A stretch of 64,000 nucleotides of DNA from Paenibacillus sp. NAIST15-1. GTDB lineage: Bacteria > Bacillota > Bacilli > Paenibacillales > Paenibacillaceae. The position numbers and the translations under genes are program-made. Below are positions 25,935 to 34,707 of this stretch, piece by piece. The notes beneath the pieces were generated by a model. It was not told where the DNA came from and searched no databases. It was given only the letters and a program-made list of their open reading frames with translations. Every line of letters starts with the position of its first letter. Positions within the stretch are counted from its first letter, which is position 1. Where the stretch lies: positions 124,001 through 188,000 of the forward strand of contig NZ_BBYF01000009.1 of assembly GCF_001894745.1 (NCBI RefSeq). The letters are read 5' to 3'.

Positions 25935-26693
25935 TTAGATGCCAACTTCCCTCATCTTCACTGTAATTTGCTCAATCCTGCCGTCCATATCTATCCCCGT
26001 AAACTTAGGGAGACTCAACTCGCTCACAATCGCTCCATCACGCATGAACATAATGCGCTCCGTCCGTGCCGCAACCTTGGCGTCGTGAGTAACAAGCATG
26101 ACCGCAGTACCTGCTTCGTTGATTTTAGAAAAGATGTCCATAATCTCCTGTGCCGACTTCGAATTAAGCGCACCCGTAGGTTCATCACCAAAAATAATTT
26201 TGGGACTGTTCATAAGCGCACGGCATATCCCTGCACGCTGAAGCTGACCACCCGACACTTGTGTAATGTCGCGCTTTTCTAGCTCCGCAATGCCCACCCT
26301 CTTCATGAGTGCCCTTGCCTTTTCCGTAATTTGTGCAGCATTCTTTCGATTGTCCCTCATAGAGGGAAGAATGATATTGTCGAGGATATTCAGGTTTTTC
26401 AACATCGTCGGCTGTTGGAACACGAACCCCATTTTTGTTCTGCGTATATCAGACAACTCGTTCTCGCCAATCTCCGCTAAATTCTTATCGTCCATGATGA
26501 CTTTACCGCCATTTACGCCATCTGTTCCGCTCAGTGCGAACATCAGTGTTGATTTTCCCGATCCTGAAGGTCCCATGACCGCGACGAATTCGCCTTCATT
26601 GATTTCAACGGATACACCGTCGAGAACATTGCGCTTCTCATCACCCTCGCCGAAAGATTTTACGAGTTGATCGCCGATAATGATCTTCTTCAT
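25935..26693 (-). CDS. ABC transporter ATP-binding protein (MacB/LolD type)
   Basis: A 252-residue ATPase. Walker A is GPSGSGKST, the Q-loop is FVFQQPTMLKNL, the signature is VSGGQLQRAGICRAL, Walker B is IIFGDEPTGAL and the H-loop is VTHDAKV. Such subunits drive MacB/FtsX-type mechanotransmission complexes that export peptides or lipoproteins. It follows the 772-residue permease after a 4-bp gap with AAAGGAG, so the two are an operon. A TetR regulator upstream on the same strand may control both. Confidence 0.92.
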   Translation of the reverse strand: MKKIIIGDQLVKSFGEGDEKRNVLDGVSVEINEGEFVAVMGPSGSGKSTLMFALSGTDGVNGGKVIMDDKNLAEIGENELSDIRRTKMGFVFQQPTMLKNLNILDNIILPSMRDNRKNAAQITEKARALMKRVGIAELEKRDITQVSGGQLQRAGICRALMNSPKIIFGDEPTGALNSKSAQEIMDIFSKINEAGTAVMLVTHDAKVAARTERIMFMRDGAIVSELSLPKFTGIDMDGRIEQITVKMREVGI

Positions 26694-26697
26694 ATGC

Positions 26698-29016
26698 CTA
26701 CTCCTTTATACTTTCGGAAATTTTGATTTGCCCTGCTCTCGATGTACCGATGATGGTTGCGATAAGCACAGTACCGATCATCATTAGTGGGCTAAGCAGA
26801 TACGCTGACAGTGGATTGACCGTAAATTGGAACGCCGACGCCCCAAAGTAAGAGACCATTGCCCCCGCAAGCATCTCTCCGAGCGTATTGGCTAGAAGCG
26901 TTCCAAGGACAATGCCCACAATCAGCACGAACACGGAACGCGTCACATACTGCGCCTGAATATCCGAATTTGTAAAACCGAATGCCTTCATAACGGCAAT
27001 GGAGTATCTATCCTTTGCAACAAGCAGTTTCATAAACAACAAGGTAACCAGTACCGCTATCAACAACGCAACGGCAATTGCGGAATAGGATGCCTTGCCA
27101 ACAGCACTGATTGTCGAGCCAAATGTCTGTGCCATAAACTCATCGATGTCTGACACCTTTGCAAAAGGGAATTTATCCGCATATTCTGAAACTTTACTAC
27201 CGATAAGCGATTTGTCAGCAATTACCGCACTGATCACAACCCACATCATCTCTGCCGACTGATCGGTAAACACCGCCTTTGCGGTTTTGCCTCCATTGGT
27301 AATGTCAGAATAAATGCCGCTTACCTTGAGATTTTTTTCTTTCCCCTCTATCACTAGAGTCATGGTATCGCCGACTTTTTTGTCGAGCTCTTTGGCGTTC
27401 ATCACCGACAGCGCCACTTCATCTTCTACACGTGGAGCCGTACCCTCCGAATATTGCACTGGGAATACGGAATGGTCTCCGAGCTCGATCTTTACCCTTT
27501 CCTCCGAGCCATTCTCCATCTTAGCTTTAAATGTTTTGGTTGTGAGTACCGCATACTTGGAGATCGCGCTATCGTTGCTCATTGTTTTGAGCATTTCAGC
27601 TGCCTTCTCAGACATATGGTCAGTCTGCTGTATATCGATGCGCATATCGCTGTTGCCTATCCCCATATATTTGATGAAGCTTTTTGAGGAAATGGTGTTG
27701 TAGAGGTTCTGAGGAACGATGATGATAAATGCCGAAATCACCAACACGGCAAGCATTGTAACGTATAGCTTCTTCCTCGCAAGCACATCTTTGATACCAA
27801 GAAAAGCATTGGTATGGAACAGTTTGTTGTTACTCAGATTGAAGCGTTTTGCGCCCGAGGCCTTTTCCTGAGAGGTTCCATATCGAATGGCTTCGGCAGC
27901 GGATATTTTCCGGAAGCGTCTTAGCACTCCATTTACAAAAGCAATAATTGCCCCAAATACAAGCAGTACGCCGATTACCCCGAACAGCATAGCAAGAGAA
28001 GTGTTCTCGCTTTCTCCCATATACATGCGGATATTTTCAAGGAGCATCCCTTTGAATACAAAAGAAAGTGCATAACCGAGCACACAGCCTGCCGCTGCAA
28101 TCGCCGCATACTTCACCAGATAAATTCCCTTGATATCGGCAATGCGGAGCCCTATGGCCTTCATCACGCCAATCTCTCGGTAATCGTCTTCGATCTTCGC
28201 CAGGAGTGTAAAGCGGATGCACATCAATGCGATTGCTACAACAAGTACGCTGACTAGAAGGATCACCCCTATCATCATCCCGTCGGAAATCGCGTTAAGT
28301 GTTTTGAAGAGAGAATATGTAATCGCTGGCCCGTTCGCTTCAAGTCCAGAAGAGGCATAAGCCGTTTCGAATTCACTCGTCTTAGACAAATCCTTGAGTC
28401 TAAACTCGATCAAATACTCGACGTTCCCTGCATGTTTTAACTCCTCATAATCATGCTCGCTGACCAGCATTCGCTTCGAAGAAGCTAACGAGGAATTCAT
28501 TTGCGAATCTCGAAGCATGCCCGCAACCGTGAACTCCTTCCCGCTTATGTTCGCCTTGTCGCCAATCTTCGTGATTCCGTCCTTGATGTAGCTGATCGGA
28601 ATGTACAGTTCTCCATCGGATGCTTGGATAGGACTGCCGTCAAGATTCAAGAGGAAGTCGAACTTCTCGCTCTGGACAGTAAGACCATTGTCCTGCACAC
28701 TATTAGCAAGTGAACCATTGCCAAAGCGGATTTGCGAGCCGTCCATATTCAAAAACTCAAGCACCTGAAAGTCTTCAACATTAGCATCTTGCTCCGCAAA
28801 AGCATTCAGCCGTGCTGTGTTAAGTGCACCTGAGTGCATCTGCATAAAATGCGGCGTTTTCGCCTGAATCATAAGTGTGTCTAACGCGCCTGTTAGATTG
28901 ACGATGAGAATTGCCGCCAGTGAGACAAGCATTGCCGCAGCGGCAACAAATATCATCGTTGTCAGGGTTATTGCCTTGCTCTTCAACATGTCATTACGGA
29001 TTATCCTGAAATGCAT
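26698..29016 (-). CDS. FtsX-like permease, 772 aa
   Basis: A large permease subunit. It has an N-terminal membrane helix (about 17-42), a long extracellular domain, three helices in an FtsX core around 245-365, a second helix at about 415 with another extracellular domain, and a C-terminal FtsX core at about 630-755 (ALLIAVLVTLLFMKLLVAKDRYSIAVMKAFGFTNSDIQAQYV). The repeated EIGVMKAIGL / IAVMKAFGF motif contacts the ATPase. Start ATG 29016 has GAGGTGA upstream. The domain order fits bacteriocin or peptide exporters with two FtsX domains. The substrate is unknown. Confidence 0.9.
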   Translation of the reverse strand: MHFRIIRNDMLKSKAITLTTMIFVAAAAMLVSLAAILIVNLTGALDTLMIQAKTPHFMQMHSGALNTARLNAFAEQDANVEDFQVLEFLNMDGSQIRFGNGSLANSVQDNGLTVQSEKFDFLLNLDGSPIQASDGELYIPISYIKDGITKIGDKANISGKEFTVAGMLRDSQMNSSLASSKRMLVSEHDYEELKHAGNVEYLIEFRLKDLSKTSEFETAYASSGLEANGPAITYSLFKTLNAISDGMMIGVILLVSVLVVAIALMCIRFTLLAKIEDDYREIGVMKAIGLRIADIKGIYLVKYAAIAAAGCVLGYALSFVFKGMLLENIRMYMGESENTSLAMLFGVIGVLLVFGAIIAFVNGVLRRFRKISAAEAIRYGTSQEKASGAKRFNLSNNKLFHTNAFLGIKDVLARKKLYVTMLAVLVISAFIIIVPQNLYNTISSKSFIKYMGIGNSDMRIDIQQTDHMSEKAAEMLKTMSNDSAISKYAVLTTKTFKAKMENGSEERVKIELGDHSVFPVQYSEGTAPRVEDEVALSVMNAKELDKKVGDTMTLVIEGKEKNLKVSGIYSDITNGGKTAKAVFTDQSAEMMWVVISAVIADKSLIGSKVSEYADKFPFAKVSDIDEFMAQTFGSTISAVGKASYSAIAVALLIAVLVTLLFMKLLVAKDRYSIAVMKAFGFTNSDIQAQYVTRSVFVLIVGIVLGTLLANTLGEMLAGAMVSYFGASAFQFTVNPLSAYLLSPLMMIGTVLIATIIGTSRAGQIKISESIKE

Positions 29017-29300
29017 ACGTCACCTCTGTTCCTCGAACTTCTTAGCCGATTTCAAGTCGTACAGAATCACAAAAGCCATGCAGAACAAAATTGCAGCAAT
29101 AAGTCAGCGATGTTCATAAGTAACCTAAGCAACCCTTCCCTGTTATCTGTCACTAGTCATATGGCTATCTTCCCTGATGATAGAACGAGAACTTATATGT
29201 TCCGGCTCTGTTTGAAACTAGGACGTTTTGGTCGGATACGAAACCTTCATGATCTCAAGAAAAAATTCACATTTTTTCCGAATAATGTAGTTCTATTTAA

Positions 29301-29948
29301 CTACTCGGCATGTTTTCCGTTTATGTTTCCGAACATCCTCATCGTGTGAATGAGACTTCCCTCTGCAGCCCCAAGCAGTCTCTCTATGTTATAAACAAAT
29401 GCCTGCATACGTAACATCCGCTCTTCGTCCGTCAATTCAACCACATCATCATCCAACACGGTATTTGCATAGATCACGATCATCTCCATGCATTCATATG
29501 GGAACGGCGTATGGAACATGCCCACCTGGATGCCTTCGCGGATAATTTCCGCCAGTATCGGCGTAACGCCGTTAATGATGACCTTCTGTATTTTCTGATG
29601 CATAAGTGCGTTCTGCGGCTTGTGAATATGCTCCATTATCTCCTTGCTGCTCCCGCCGCTTATGTTCAGTGCCATGACTACACGGATAATACGCTCGACT
29701 ACAGGGATGCTCTTGTCAGCAGCAATATCCTGCGCCGCACCTAATAGACGGACATTGTACCGCTCGATCAGCGCGTCTAATATATCCTCCTTCGATTTAA
29801 AGTGGTGATATAAGGTTCCACGTGCAATCCCGACCTTATCGAGGATATCGTTTGTACTTGCACCGTCAAAGCCTTTCAGGCCAAAAAGCTCATCCGCTGC
29901 GTCAAGAATTTCATTTCTACGCTCTTCGGCTTCTTTTACAATTCTCAT
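29301..29948 (-). CDS. TetR/AcrR-family regulator
   Basis: A 215-residue repressor. The N-terminal HTH is clear: RRNEILDAADELFGLKGFDGASTNDILDKVGIARGTLYHHFKSKEDILDALIERY. The C-terminal ligand domain is not assignable. It lies 284 bp upstream of the permease gene on the same strand and is a likely regulator of the permease-ATPase pair. A loose dyad GACCGAC-N5-GTCTGTT at 29971-29989 just upstream of its start could be an operator (weak evidence). The start follows AAAGAGG. Confidence 0.88.
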   Translation of the reverse strand: MRIVKEAEERRNEILDAADELFGLKGFDGASTNDILDKVGIARGTLYHHFKSKEDILDALIERYNVRLLGAAQDIAADKSIPVVERIIRVVMALNISGGSSKEIMEHIHKPQNALMHQKIQKVIINGVTPILAEIIREGIQVGMFHTPFPYECMEMIVIYANTVLDDDVVELTDEERMLRMQAFVYNIERLLGAAEGSLIHTMRMFGNINGKHAE

Positions 29949-30087
29949 CCATATACCTCTTTCTTTAGTAGACCGACTGCCTGTCTGTTAGATGTTAACA
30001 TAAACCAATCTATTAAAAAAGGACTTTTGCCCTAAAAAATTTGAATACATGGAAGGGTTTAATAAGTATCCCTTAACGCTTTTGTTG

Positions 30088-30127
30088 GGTATTAAAAAAG
30101 CTCAGACCTAATCAGGTCGAGCCTTTT
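30088..30127 (-). terminator. terminator after the YbjQ-like gene
   Basis: On the minus strand, GGCTCGACCT-gatt-AGGTCTGAGC is followed by TTTTTT. It lies 30 bp past the stop at 30154. Confidence 0.85.
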
Positions 30128-30153
30128 GTAAAGCAACCACTATTTCGTCTTCA

Positions 30154-30441
30154 TCATCTATCCAAAAACCGGATTACTGTACCGTAAGAAAAAATCTCCA
30201 TAACCTGCTTTTTGCCAATCAAACTATCAGAAACAGCTACACGATATTCAAATTGACAACTTATCACAGCATCCCCACGCAATTGTTCACATTTTTTCTT
30301 TAACTGATTTTTAACTCCCTCAAAGGCTAAATTAGGGTCTGCAGATTTATAATAGCCTTCTTTGTGAGAATCCATCGCGAATATGGTATCAATCACTTCA
30401 TAATTTCTTTTCAGATCACCTGTTGTGATGATTACTGACAT
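30154..30441 (-). CDS. YbjQ-like small protein, 95 aa
   Basis: Resembles the YbjQ/UPF0145 'heavy-metal-binding' domain: VIITTGDLKRNYEVIDTIFAM at the start, then LKKKCEQLRGDAVISCQFEYRV and MEIFSYGTVIRFL. Homologues form pentameric beta assemblies of unknown role; metal binding is only suggested by name and no Cys/His cluster is evident here beyond two Cys. ATG 30441 follows GGAGGGAT. Upstream on the same strand lies the prolyl hydroxylase gene. Confidence 0.7.
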   Translation of the reverse strand: MSVIITTGDLKRNYEVIDTIFAMDSHKEGYYKSADPNLAFEGVKNQLKKKCEQLRGDAVISCQFEYRVAVSDSLIGKKQVMEIFSYGTVIRFLDR

Positions 30442-30519
30442 AACCTATCCCTCCGAATCCAATGATTTGTATGTAATCAAGGAGTATTTCGGCAAAGGGC
30501 AAGGGCATTCCTTCCAAAC

Positions 30520-31167
30520 CTATGAAATTCGAAAGGTTTGTCTTCTCATCCACATCGTGGCGACCCACTTTTCGCCTTTGCTTACAGGTGTACCTGCATG
30601 CAGGGTAAGTTCGTTTAATTCAGGATTACTGTAAAAATATTCGAAATAGACCGCCATGCCTTTATTAGGGAACACGGATAAATTAAGCTTAGGAAAGGTC
30701 GTTTCTCCGCCTTCCTCCACATCATTCAGATACATAACTAGTGTACTAATTCGATTATTGCCACTTGCCCGACTCGTCTCAGCGAAGTAATCATAATGCG
30801 GTTTATACTCCTGACCGGGGGTATAGAGCAGCACTTGCAAACCATCACCATGCTCGATCGGAATATTCATGATATGAGCGATTCGCTTCTCAATCCTTGC
30901 GACCGACTCACTGTCTTCACAAAATACTCCACTGCTCGTTCTAATTTGATCGACCGAACGGTCTTCTCCGATTTTGGAGCGCTGCAGCCGATCTCTTGAG
31001 TGTTCAATCAGTTCATCGCACTCTTCATTACTAAGGACATTTCCTAATACCATAACCAAGGGCTCCTCATATTTGGCAAGGATTCGAATCTCTCGATCTT
31101 CTGTCTTAATTGTGCTTCCGACATGATCAAAAATAGTACGTTCTTTCTCCGTCGCGTTCCCGATCAT
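30520..31167 (-). CDS. 2OG-Fe(II) oxygenase, prolyl 4-hydroxylase family
   Basis: A 215-residue dioxygenase using 2-oxoglutarate, O2 and Fe(II). The double-stranded beta-helix carries the iron ligands HYDYF (H-x-D) and LHAGTPV (distal His), and the 2-oxoglutarate Lys in GEKWVATMWMR. Other P4H-like segments are VLGNVLSNEECDELIEHSRDRL, DQIRTSSGVFC and YKPHYDYF...LVMYLNDVEEGGETTFPKL. It closely resembles Bacillus prolyl 4-hydroxylases that act on collagen-like or peptidyl proline. Start ATG 31167 has GGGGG 10 nt upstream; the ATG ten residues earlier lacks a site. No collagen-like gene is in the window. Confidence 0.9.
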   Translation of the reverse strand: MIGNATEKERTIFDHVGSTIKTEDREIRILAKYEEPLVMVLGNVLSNEECDELIEHSRDRLQRSKIGEDRSVDQIRTSSGVFCEDSESVARIEKRIAHIMNIPIEHGDGLQVLLYTPGQEYKPHYDYFAETSRASGNNRISTLVMYLNDVEEGGETTFPKLNLSVFPNKGMAVYFEYFYSNPELNELTLHAGTPVSKGEKWVATMWMRRQTFRIS

Positions 31168-31453
31168 CCTTAGGTATCCCCCAGCTAATGACATCAATCA
31201 CAAAAATAAGATACCATAAAATGGTCATTCCGCTCTACTAATTTTTAGAAAGGTACAGACCACTCTCACCTTTACCTCTACATTCCGAATCATACATTCC
31301 TGACTCACAACTAATACGCAGCCGCAATATAATGTTTCTAGGCTGTATGTGACGAAAATACACGAGCATTCAGTCAAACGTTATCATTGTTATTGTTTTC
31401 ATCTGGTGGTTGACGTTGTCTTTATGATAAAGAGTGGAACGGGTGATATCATT

Positions 31454-32113
31454 ATGATCTATACGGCTCTTGGGGACTCCATCACATTTGGGGAAAATGC
31501 TTCTTCACTAGCACAGTCTTATCCCCGATTGATCGTCTCTGCGTTACATTCAAAATCATGCAGAGCCCAAGGCTTTGTTCTGGCTCAGCCTGGTTGGAAC
31601 AGCTATGATCTATTGGATGCTTTGATTTGGCGCGGGGCTCCTGTAATCAGTCATTCCTCTGTCGTTTCGGTATGGATTGGCGGGGTGGACTTAGCGAACA
31701 CGGCACTAGCCGCGCTTAGATCTAAAACAGCACCGGAAGTAAAACATATGATTGCAAACTATGAACGGAATTTAAGTTCCATTTTCACTCAAATTCAAGC
31801 AGGAAGCTGTGCTCGAATCGTTTGCTGCACCCAATACAATCCATTTCCCAAAAGTCCTCTTGCCGTTGATGCGGTAAGCAAATTAAATCTTCTAATCAGT
31901 GAAATTTCCCGTCATTTTGATGTTACGGTAGCTCCCGCTCATAAGTGGTTTGAAGGGAAGCAGGCCGAGCTTATCTATGGATTTCAACATGGAAAGATTG
32001 AAGATGCACTGGGCGGATTTTTGCCGATACACCCGAACAACAGGGGTCACCAAGTGATTGCAGCGAAGTTGGCGCCATATCTTTTTCCAAACACTCCCCC
32101 GCTTTTTACTTAA
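31454..32113 (+). CDS. SGNH/GDSL-type hydrolase
   Basis: A 219-residue esterase-like protein. Block I is IYTALGDSITFGENASS with the nucleophilic Ser, the oxyanion Gly lies in LAQPGWNSYDLL, block III is VWIGGVDLANT (GGxD, where Asn is usual), and block V is IHPNNRGHQVIA with the catalytic Asp/His pair altered to HPNNRGH. Asp is replaced by His-Pro context as DALGGFLPIHP, so the triad Asp is uncertain. GGGTGA (31441-31446) supports ATG 31454. It is cytoplasmic with no signal peptide. The Asn-to-Val change in block III is unusual. The substrate is unknown. Confidence 0.8.
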   Translation: MIYTALGDSITFGENASSLAQSYPRLIVSALHSKSCRAQGFVLAQPGWNSYDLLDALIWRGAPVISHSSVVSVWIGGVDLANTALAALRSKTAPEVKHMIANYERNLSSIFTQIQAGSCARIVCCTQYNPFPKSPLAVDAVSKLNLLISEISRHFDVTVAPAHKWFEGKQAELIYGFQHGKIEDALGGFLPIHPNNRGHQVIAAKLAPYLFPNTPPLFT

Positions 32114-32133
32114 CGAATAAGTTCTAGTATAAT
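32105..32133 (+). promoter_or_regulatory. promoter of the 72-aa protein gene
   Basis: A perfect TATAAT (32128-32133), 17 bp after TTTACT (32105-32110), which overlaps the end of the SGNH gene. The next gene starts 44 bp downstream. Confidence 0.6.
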
Positions 32134-32176
32134 AGCGAAGAATGAAAATAGTACAAATCCAAAGGAGGGATTGCAC

Positions 32177-32395
32177 ATGGATATCAAAGCAAAAATTGAA
32201 GAAGTCGTTGCAAAAGTCAAAAACGATCCGGACTTCTCATCTAAATTTATGAGTGATCCTGTCTCGGCGATCGAATCTGTAATAGGGATTGACCTGCCAA
32301 ATGATCAGATCAATGCATTAATCGAGGGTGTAAAAGCGAAATTGACCGTAGATAAAGCCAGCGGCGTTTTTGATTCGATCAAGAAGCTGTTCTAA
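32177..32395 (+). CDS. small acidic helical protein, 72 aa
   Basis: ATG 32177 follows a full AAAGGAGG (32161-32168). The protein is soluble and helical: an amphipathic N-terminal helix (IKAKIEEVVAKVKNDPDFSSKFMSDP), a short turn IGIDLPNDQ, then INALIEGVKAKL and a C-terminal VFDSIKKLF. The DPxFxxKFxxDPxxAxExxxGxxLP pattern recalls the leader domain of NHLP/Nif11-type peptides, yet there is no double-Gly site or Cys/Ser/Thr core, so it is not an obvious peptide precursor. It has its own promoter and terminator and is probably well expressed. No function is assigned. Confidence 0.75.
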   Translation: MDIKAKIEEVVAKVKNDPDFSSKFMSDPVSAIESVIGIDLPNDQINALIEGVKAKLTVDKASGVFDSIKKLF

Positions 32396-32427
32396 TTTGT
32401 ACATAACAAGTTGAACAGTTCTCATAC

Positions 32428-32474
32428 AAAGGGGATATACAAGTCATGTGAAATGACCTGTATATCCCCTTTTC
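32428..32474 (+). terminator. terminator after the 72-aa protein gene
   Basis: AAAGGGGATATACA and TGTATATCCCCTTTT pair, with an inner GTCA/TGAC extension, and end in TTTT. Confidence 0.85.
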
Positions 32475-32582
32475 GTATTTTTGCAGCTGCTTAACTGGCC
32501 ATGGCCGGAATCCTAATATAGTAATATCTCTGGGTGCATGATATGGTAATACAGGAAACTATTATTAGAAAGAAGGAATTGA

Positions 32583-33371
32583 ATGATTTATAAAGCAGAT
32601 CACAATGTAAGAGAAAAATTGGTACCTATGTTCGAACATATGGATAGCACGATTGTTCTCTCCTATCTCCAAGGACATATGGGTGATGCTTGGGTAGACA
32701 ACCTTGAAAATCCAACTGTTGCTCAAATCACTGTGGGGATTTTTGTGTTTTATGCGGGGAACCCCAGCGCAGAAGAATCTGAAGAATTACTTCACAATCT
32801 TCCTGAATTTACGCTTGCAATTGTTGATTCGGATGGGTGGAAAAAGCGGATAGAAACGGTTTACAAAGGATCCTATGAGAAATTTCAGCGATTCAGATTT
32901 AAAAAAGATTCTGTGGATTTAGATAGAGCACACATACAGAATCTACTGTCTGCATTACCTGAAGAATATGAAATTAAAAAAATTGATAAAGAGATAGCTA
33001 ACGCCCCTTCCTTCCATGAGCTCTCAGAAGACTTTGTCAGTCAGTTTGATTCGATTGATGATTTTATGGAAAGAGGAATCGGGTATGCTATTTTACATAA
33101 AGGGCAGGTTGTTTCTGCGGCAACATCATTTAGCATCTATGATGACGGAATCGAGATCGAAATTGCGAGTCACCCTAACCATAGAAGGAAGGGACTTGCA
33201 GCAACTGTTGCCTCTGTACTGATTTTAGATTGTCTGGATAGAGGGAAATACCCGAGTTGGGATGCGGCGAATGCTGAGTCTGTTGAGCTAGCAAAAAAGC
33301 TGGGATACACGTTCAAGGAATCTTACGACACATATTTTATTAATAACAAAGTGAACAGAAGCCAATCTTAG
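32583..33371 (+). CDS. GNAT acetyltransferase, ZmaR-like family
   Basis: A 262-residue protein of the two-lobed GNAT_acetyltran family that includes the zwittermicin A resistance protein. The N-terminal lobe (1-125) is an inactive-looking domain. The C-terminal lobe has IGYAILHKGQVVSAATSFSIYDDGIEIEIASHPNHRRKGLAATVASVLILDCLDRGKYPSWDAANAESVELAKKLGY, with the acetyl-CoA loop RRKGLA. The start is ATG 32583 after GAAGGAATTG. Resistance to an aminated antibiotic is one possibility, but many relatives have no known substrate. It is monocistronic. Confidence 0.85.
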   Translation: MIYKADHNVREKLVPMFEHMDSTIVLSYLQGHMGDAWVDNLENPTVAQITVGIFVFYAGNPSAEESEELLHNLPEFTLAIVDSDGWKKRIETVYKGSYEKFQRFRFKKDSVDLDRAHIQNLLSALPEEYEIKKIDKEIANAPSFHELSEDFVSQFDSIDDFMERGIGYAILHKGQVVSAATSFSIYDDGIEIEIASHPNHRRKGLAATVASVLILDCLDRGKYPSWDAANAESVELAKKLGYTFKESYDTYFINNKVNRSQS

Positions 33372-33528
33372 ATCCTCCAGCATTTCTTTATACGCCTGTA
33401 AACAGGTAAATCCCTAACTGATTTTATTATGGAATGTATTATTTTTTTGGGTAATTACAATAATGATCTAGGGGAATCAAAAAGCATGCATAATAGGATT
33501 TTAGAAAATCAAAACGTAGGAGGTAATC

Positions 33529-33924
33529 ATGGGCAGAATCGTTCATTTTGAAATTCATGTAGATGACATGGAACGTGCTAAGAAGTTTTATGGAGAGGTA
33601 TTTGGATGGACATTTGAGGATTGGAGCGATTATGCTGGAATGCCCTATTTCGGAGCTACGACTGGGGATGCAAATGAACTGGGCATTAACGGGGCTTTGA
33701 TGCAACGTAAAGGCACTACCCCTGAATCAGGTCAGCCTTTGAATGGCTATGCATGTACAATGGGAGTGGAAGACTACGATTCTACTGAAACAAAAATTCT
33801 AAAGTTGGGAGGCAAAGTCGCATTGCCGAAGCATGCACTACCCGGAATGGCATGGCAGGGGTATTATATTGACACCGAGGGAAATACTTTTGGGATTCAT
33901 CAGCCAGATAAGAATGCAAAATAG
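33529..33924 (+). CDS. VOC-family protein (glyoxalase/bleomycin-resistance fold)
   Basis: A 131-residue protein with the paired beta-alpha-beta-beta-beta modules: GRIVHFEIHVDDMERAKKFYGEVFGWTFEDW at the start and VEDYDSTETKILKLGGKVALPKHALPGMAWQGYYIDTEGNTFGIHQPD at the end. His and Glu residues in HFEIH and DTEGN are in positions that commonly bind metal. The activity is unknown; it belongs to the YdeN/CFP30-like branch. A strong GTAGGAGG precedes ATG 33529, and a terminator follows. Confidence 0.85.
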   Translation: MGRIVHFEIHVDDMERAKKFYGEVFGWTFEDWSDYAGMPYFGATTGDANELGINGALMQRKGTTPESGQPLNGYACTMGVEDYDSTETKILKLGGKVALPKHALPGMAWQGYYIDTEGNTFGIHQPDKNAK

Positions 33925-33937
33925 AATTTTTTCCTTT

Positions 33938-33984
33938 ACACATAGAAAAACCCGGCCGCTTGAGAGGTCGGGTTTTTCTATGTG
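33938..33984 (+). terminator. terminator after the VOC protein gene
   Basis: Stem ACATAGAAAAACCCG/CGGGTTTTTCTATGT with an additional inner GCC/GGT pairing. T-runs on both strands make it potentially bidirectional. Confidence 0.85.
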
Positions 33985-34119
33985 GATCTTATTTTATATA
34001 CGTGAGAGATGCGAATCTAAGACGAAGCTGATTAATAGAAAAACAATCATTCTGCCATTCATTTTCTCTTCCCCTTTATCAAGGGTGTGCTAAAACAGAC
34101 CAAACCCCTTTTTAATTAC

Positions 34120-34135
34120 ATGGACATATGTCCAT
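34120..34135. other. perfect 16-bp palindrome
   Basis: ATGGACATATGTCCAT is a perfect dyad in a 380-bp gene-free stretch. It may be a regulator-binding site for the small genes downstream; no promoter is evident next to it. Confidence 0.4.
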
Positions 34136-34188
34136 TTCATTTTTACACCATTTACTTCTGTCATCTTCTGAATTCTGGTTTGACTTCA

Positions 34189-34275
34189 TGGTGGCGAGGG
34201 GACTATTGACTTCTCCATTGGACTTGCTGCCTAAGCTTATCCTACGATGACTACCTTTGGGTTTGAAATCGACCA
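34189..34275. repeat. dispersed non-coding repeat, copy 1 (tmRNA-tail-like end)
   Basis: GGTGGCGAGGGGACTATTGA and the 70 bp that follow (..TCTCCATTGGACTTGCTGCCTAAGC.., ..ATGACTACCTTTGGG.., GAAATCGACC) align base for base with many matches to 44095-44190, just left of the tmRNA gene. The first bases resemble the complement of the tmRNA 3' end. Confidence 0.6.
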
Positions 34276-34367
34276 ATGTTATCAATCCCATCCACAAATC
34301 GTCACTCCCCTATAGGCATCTGCATACGATGGAGAAAATGAACAAATCTAAATTGGAGGTCACGACT

Positions 34368-34673
34368 ATGAGCTTGCAACAACAGGGGCAACAAGAACAA
34401 ACACTGTATCGAATGGATCCAACGACTATGCATAACGTAAGATCCATTCAAGATCACATAGGAAATATATGCCGCAACCATATGAATAAACTTGTTCTAG
34501 TGGAGACGATGGATGGCGATGTTTTTGAAGGGGTACTTATCCACTGTGAAAGAGGAATTTTATACTTACGACTTCCAAGCCATGGGGCTAGTCGCGGTTT
34601 TGTTCCTGGTTTCCAAAATGATTTCGTCTTGCCCCTAGTGCTGTTCAATTTACTCGCCATTTCATTAATATAG
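34368..34673 (+). CDS. hypothetical protein with Sm-like stretch, 101 aa
   Basis: ATG 34368 follows TTGGAGGT. The N-terminus is Gln-rich (MSLQQQGQQEQTLYRMDPTTMHNV). The centre MNKLVLVETMDGDVFEGVLIHCERGILYLRLP has the strand pattern of small Sm-like barrels. The C-terminus is hydrophobic (NDFVLPLVLFNLLAISLI). I do not recognise the family by name. Together with the next gene, which has a Gln/Pro-rich N-terminus, it could be a spore or surface component (inference). The two genes are 34 bp apart and likely cotranscribed. Confidence 0.6.
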   Translation: MSLQQQGQQEQTLYRMDPTTMHNVRSIQDHIGNICRNHMNKLVLVETMDGDVFEGVLIHCERGILYLRLPSHGASRGFVPGFQNDFVLPLVLFNLLAISLI

Positions 34674-34707
34674 GCCTGATCAAGCCTAATCTAAGGAGTG
34701 AAATCTT

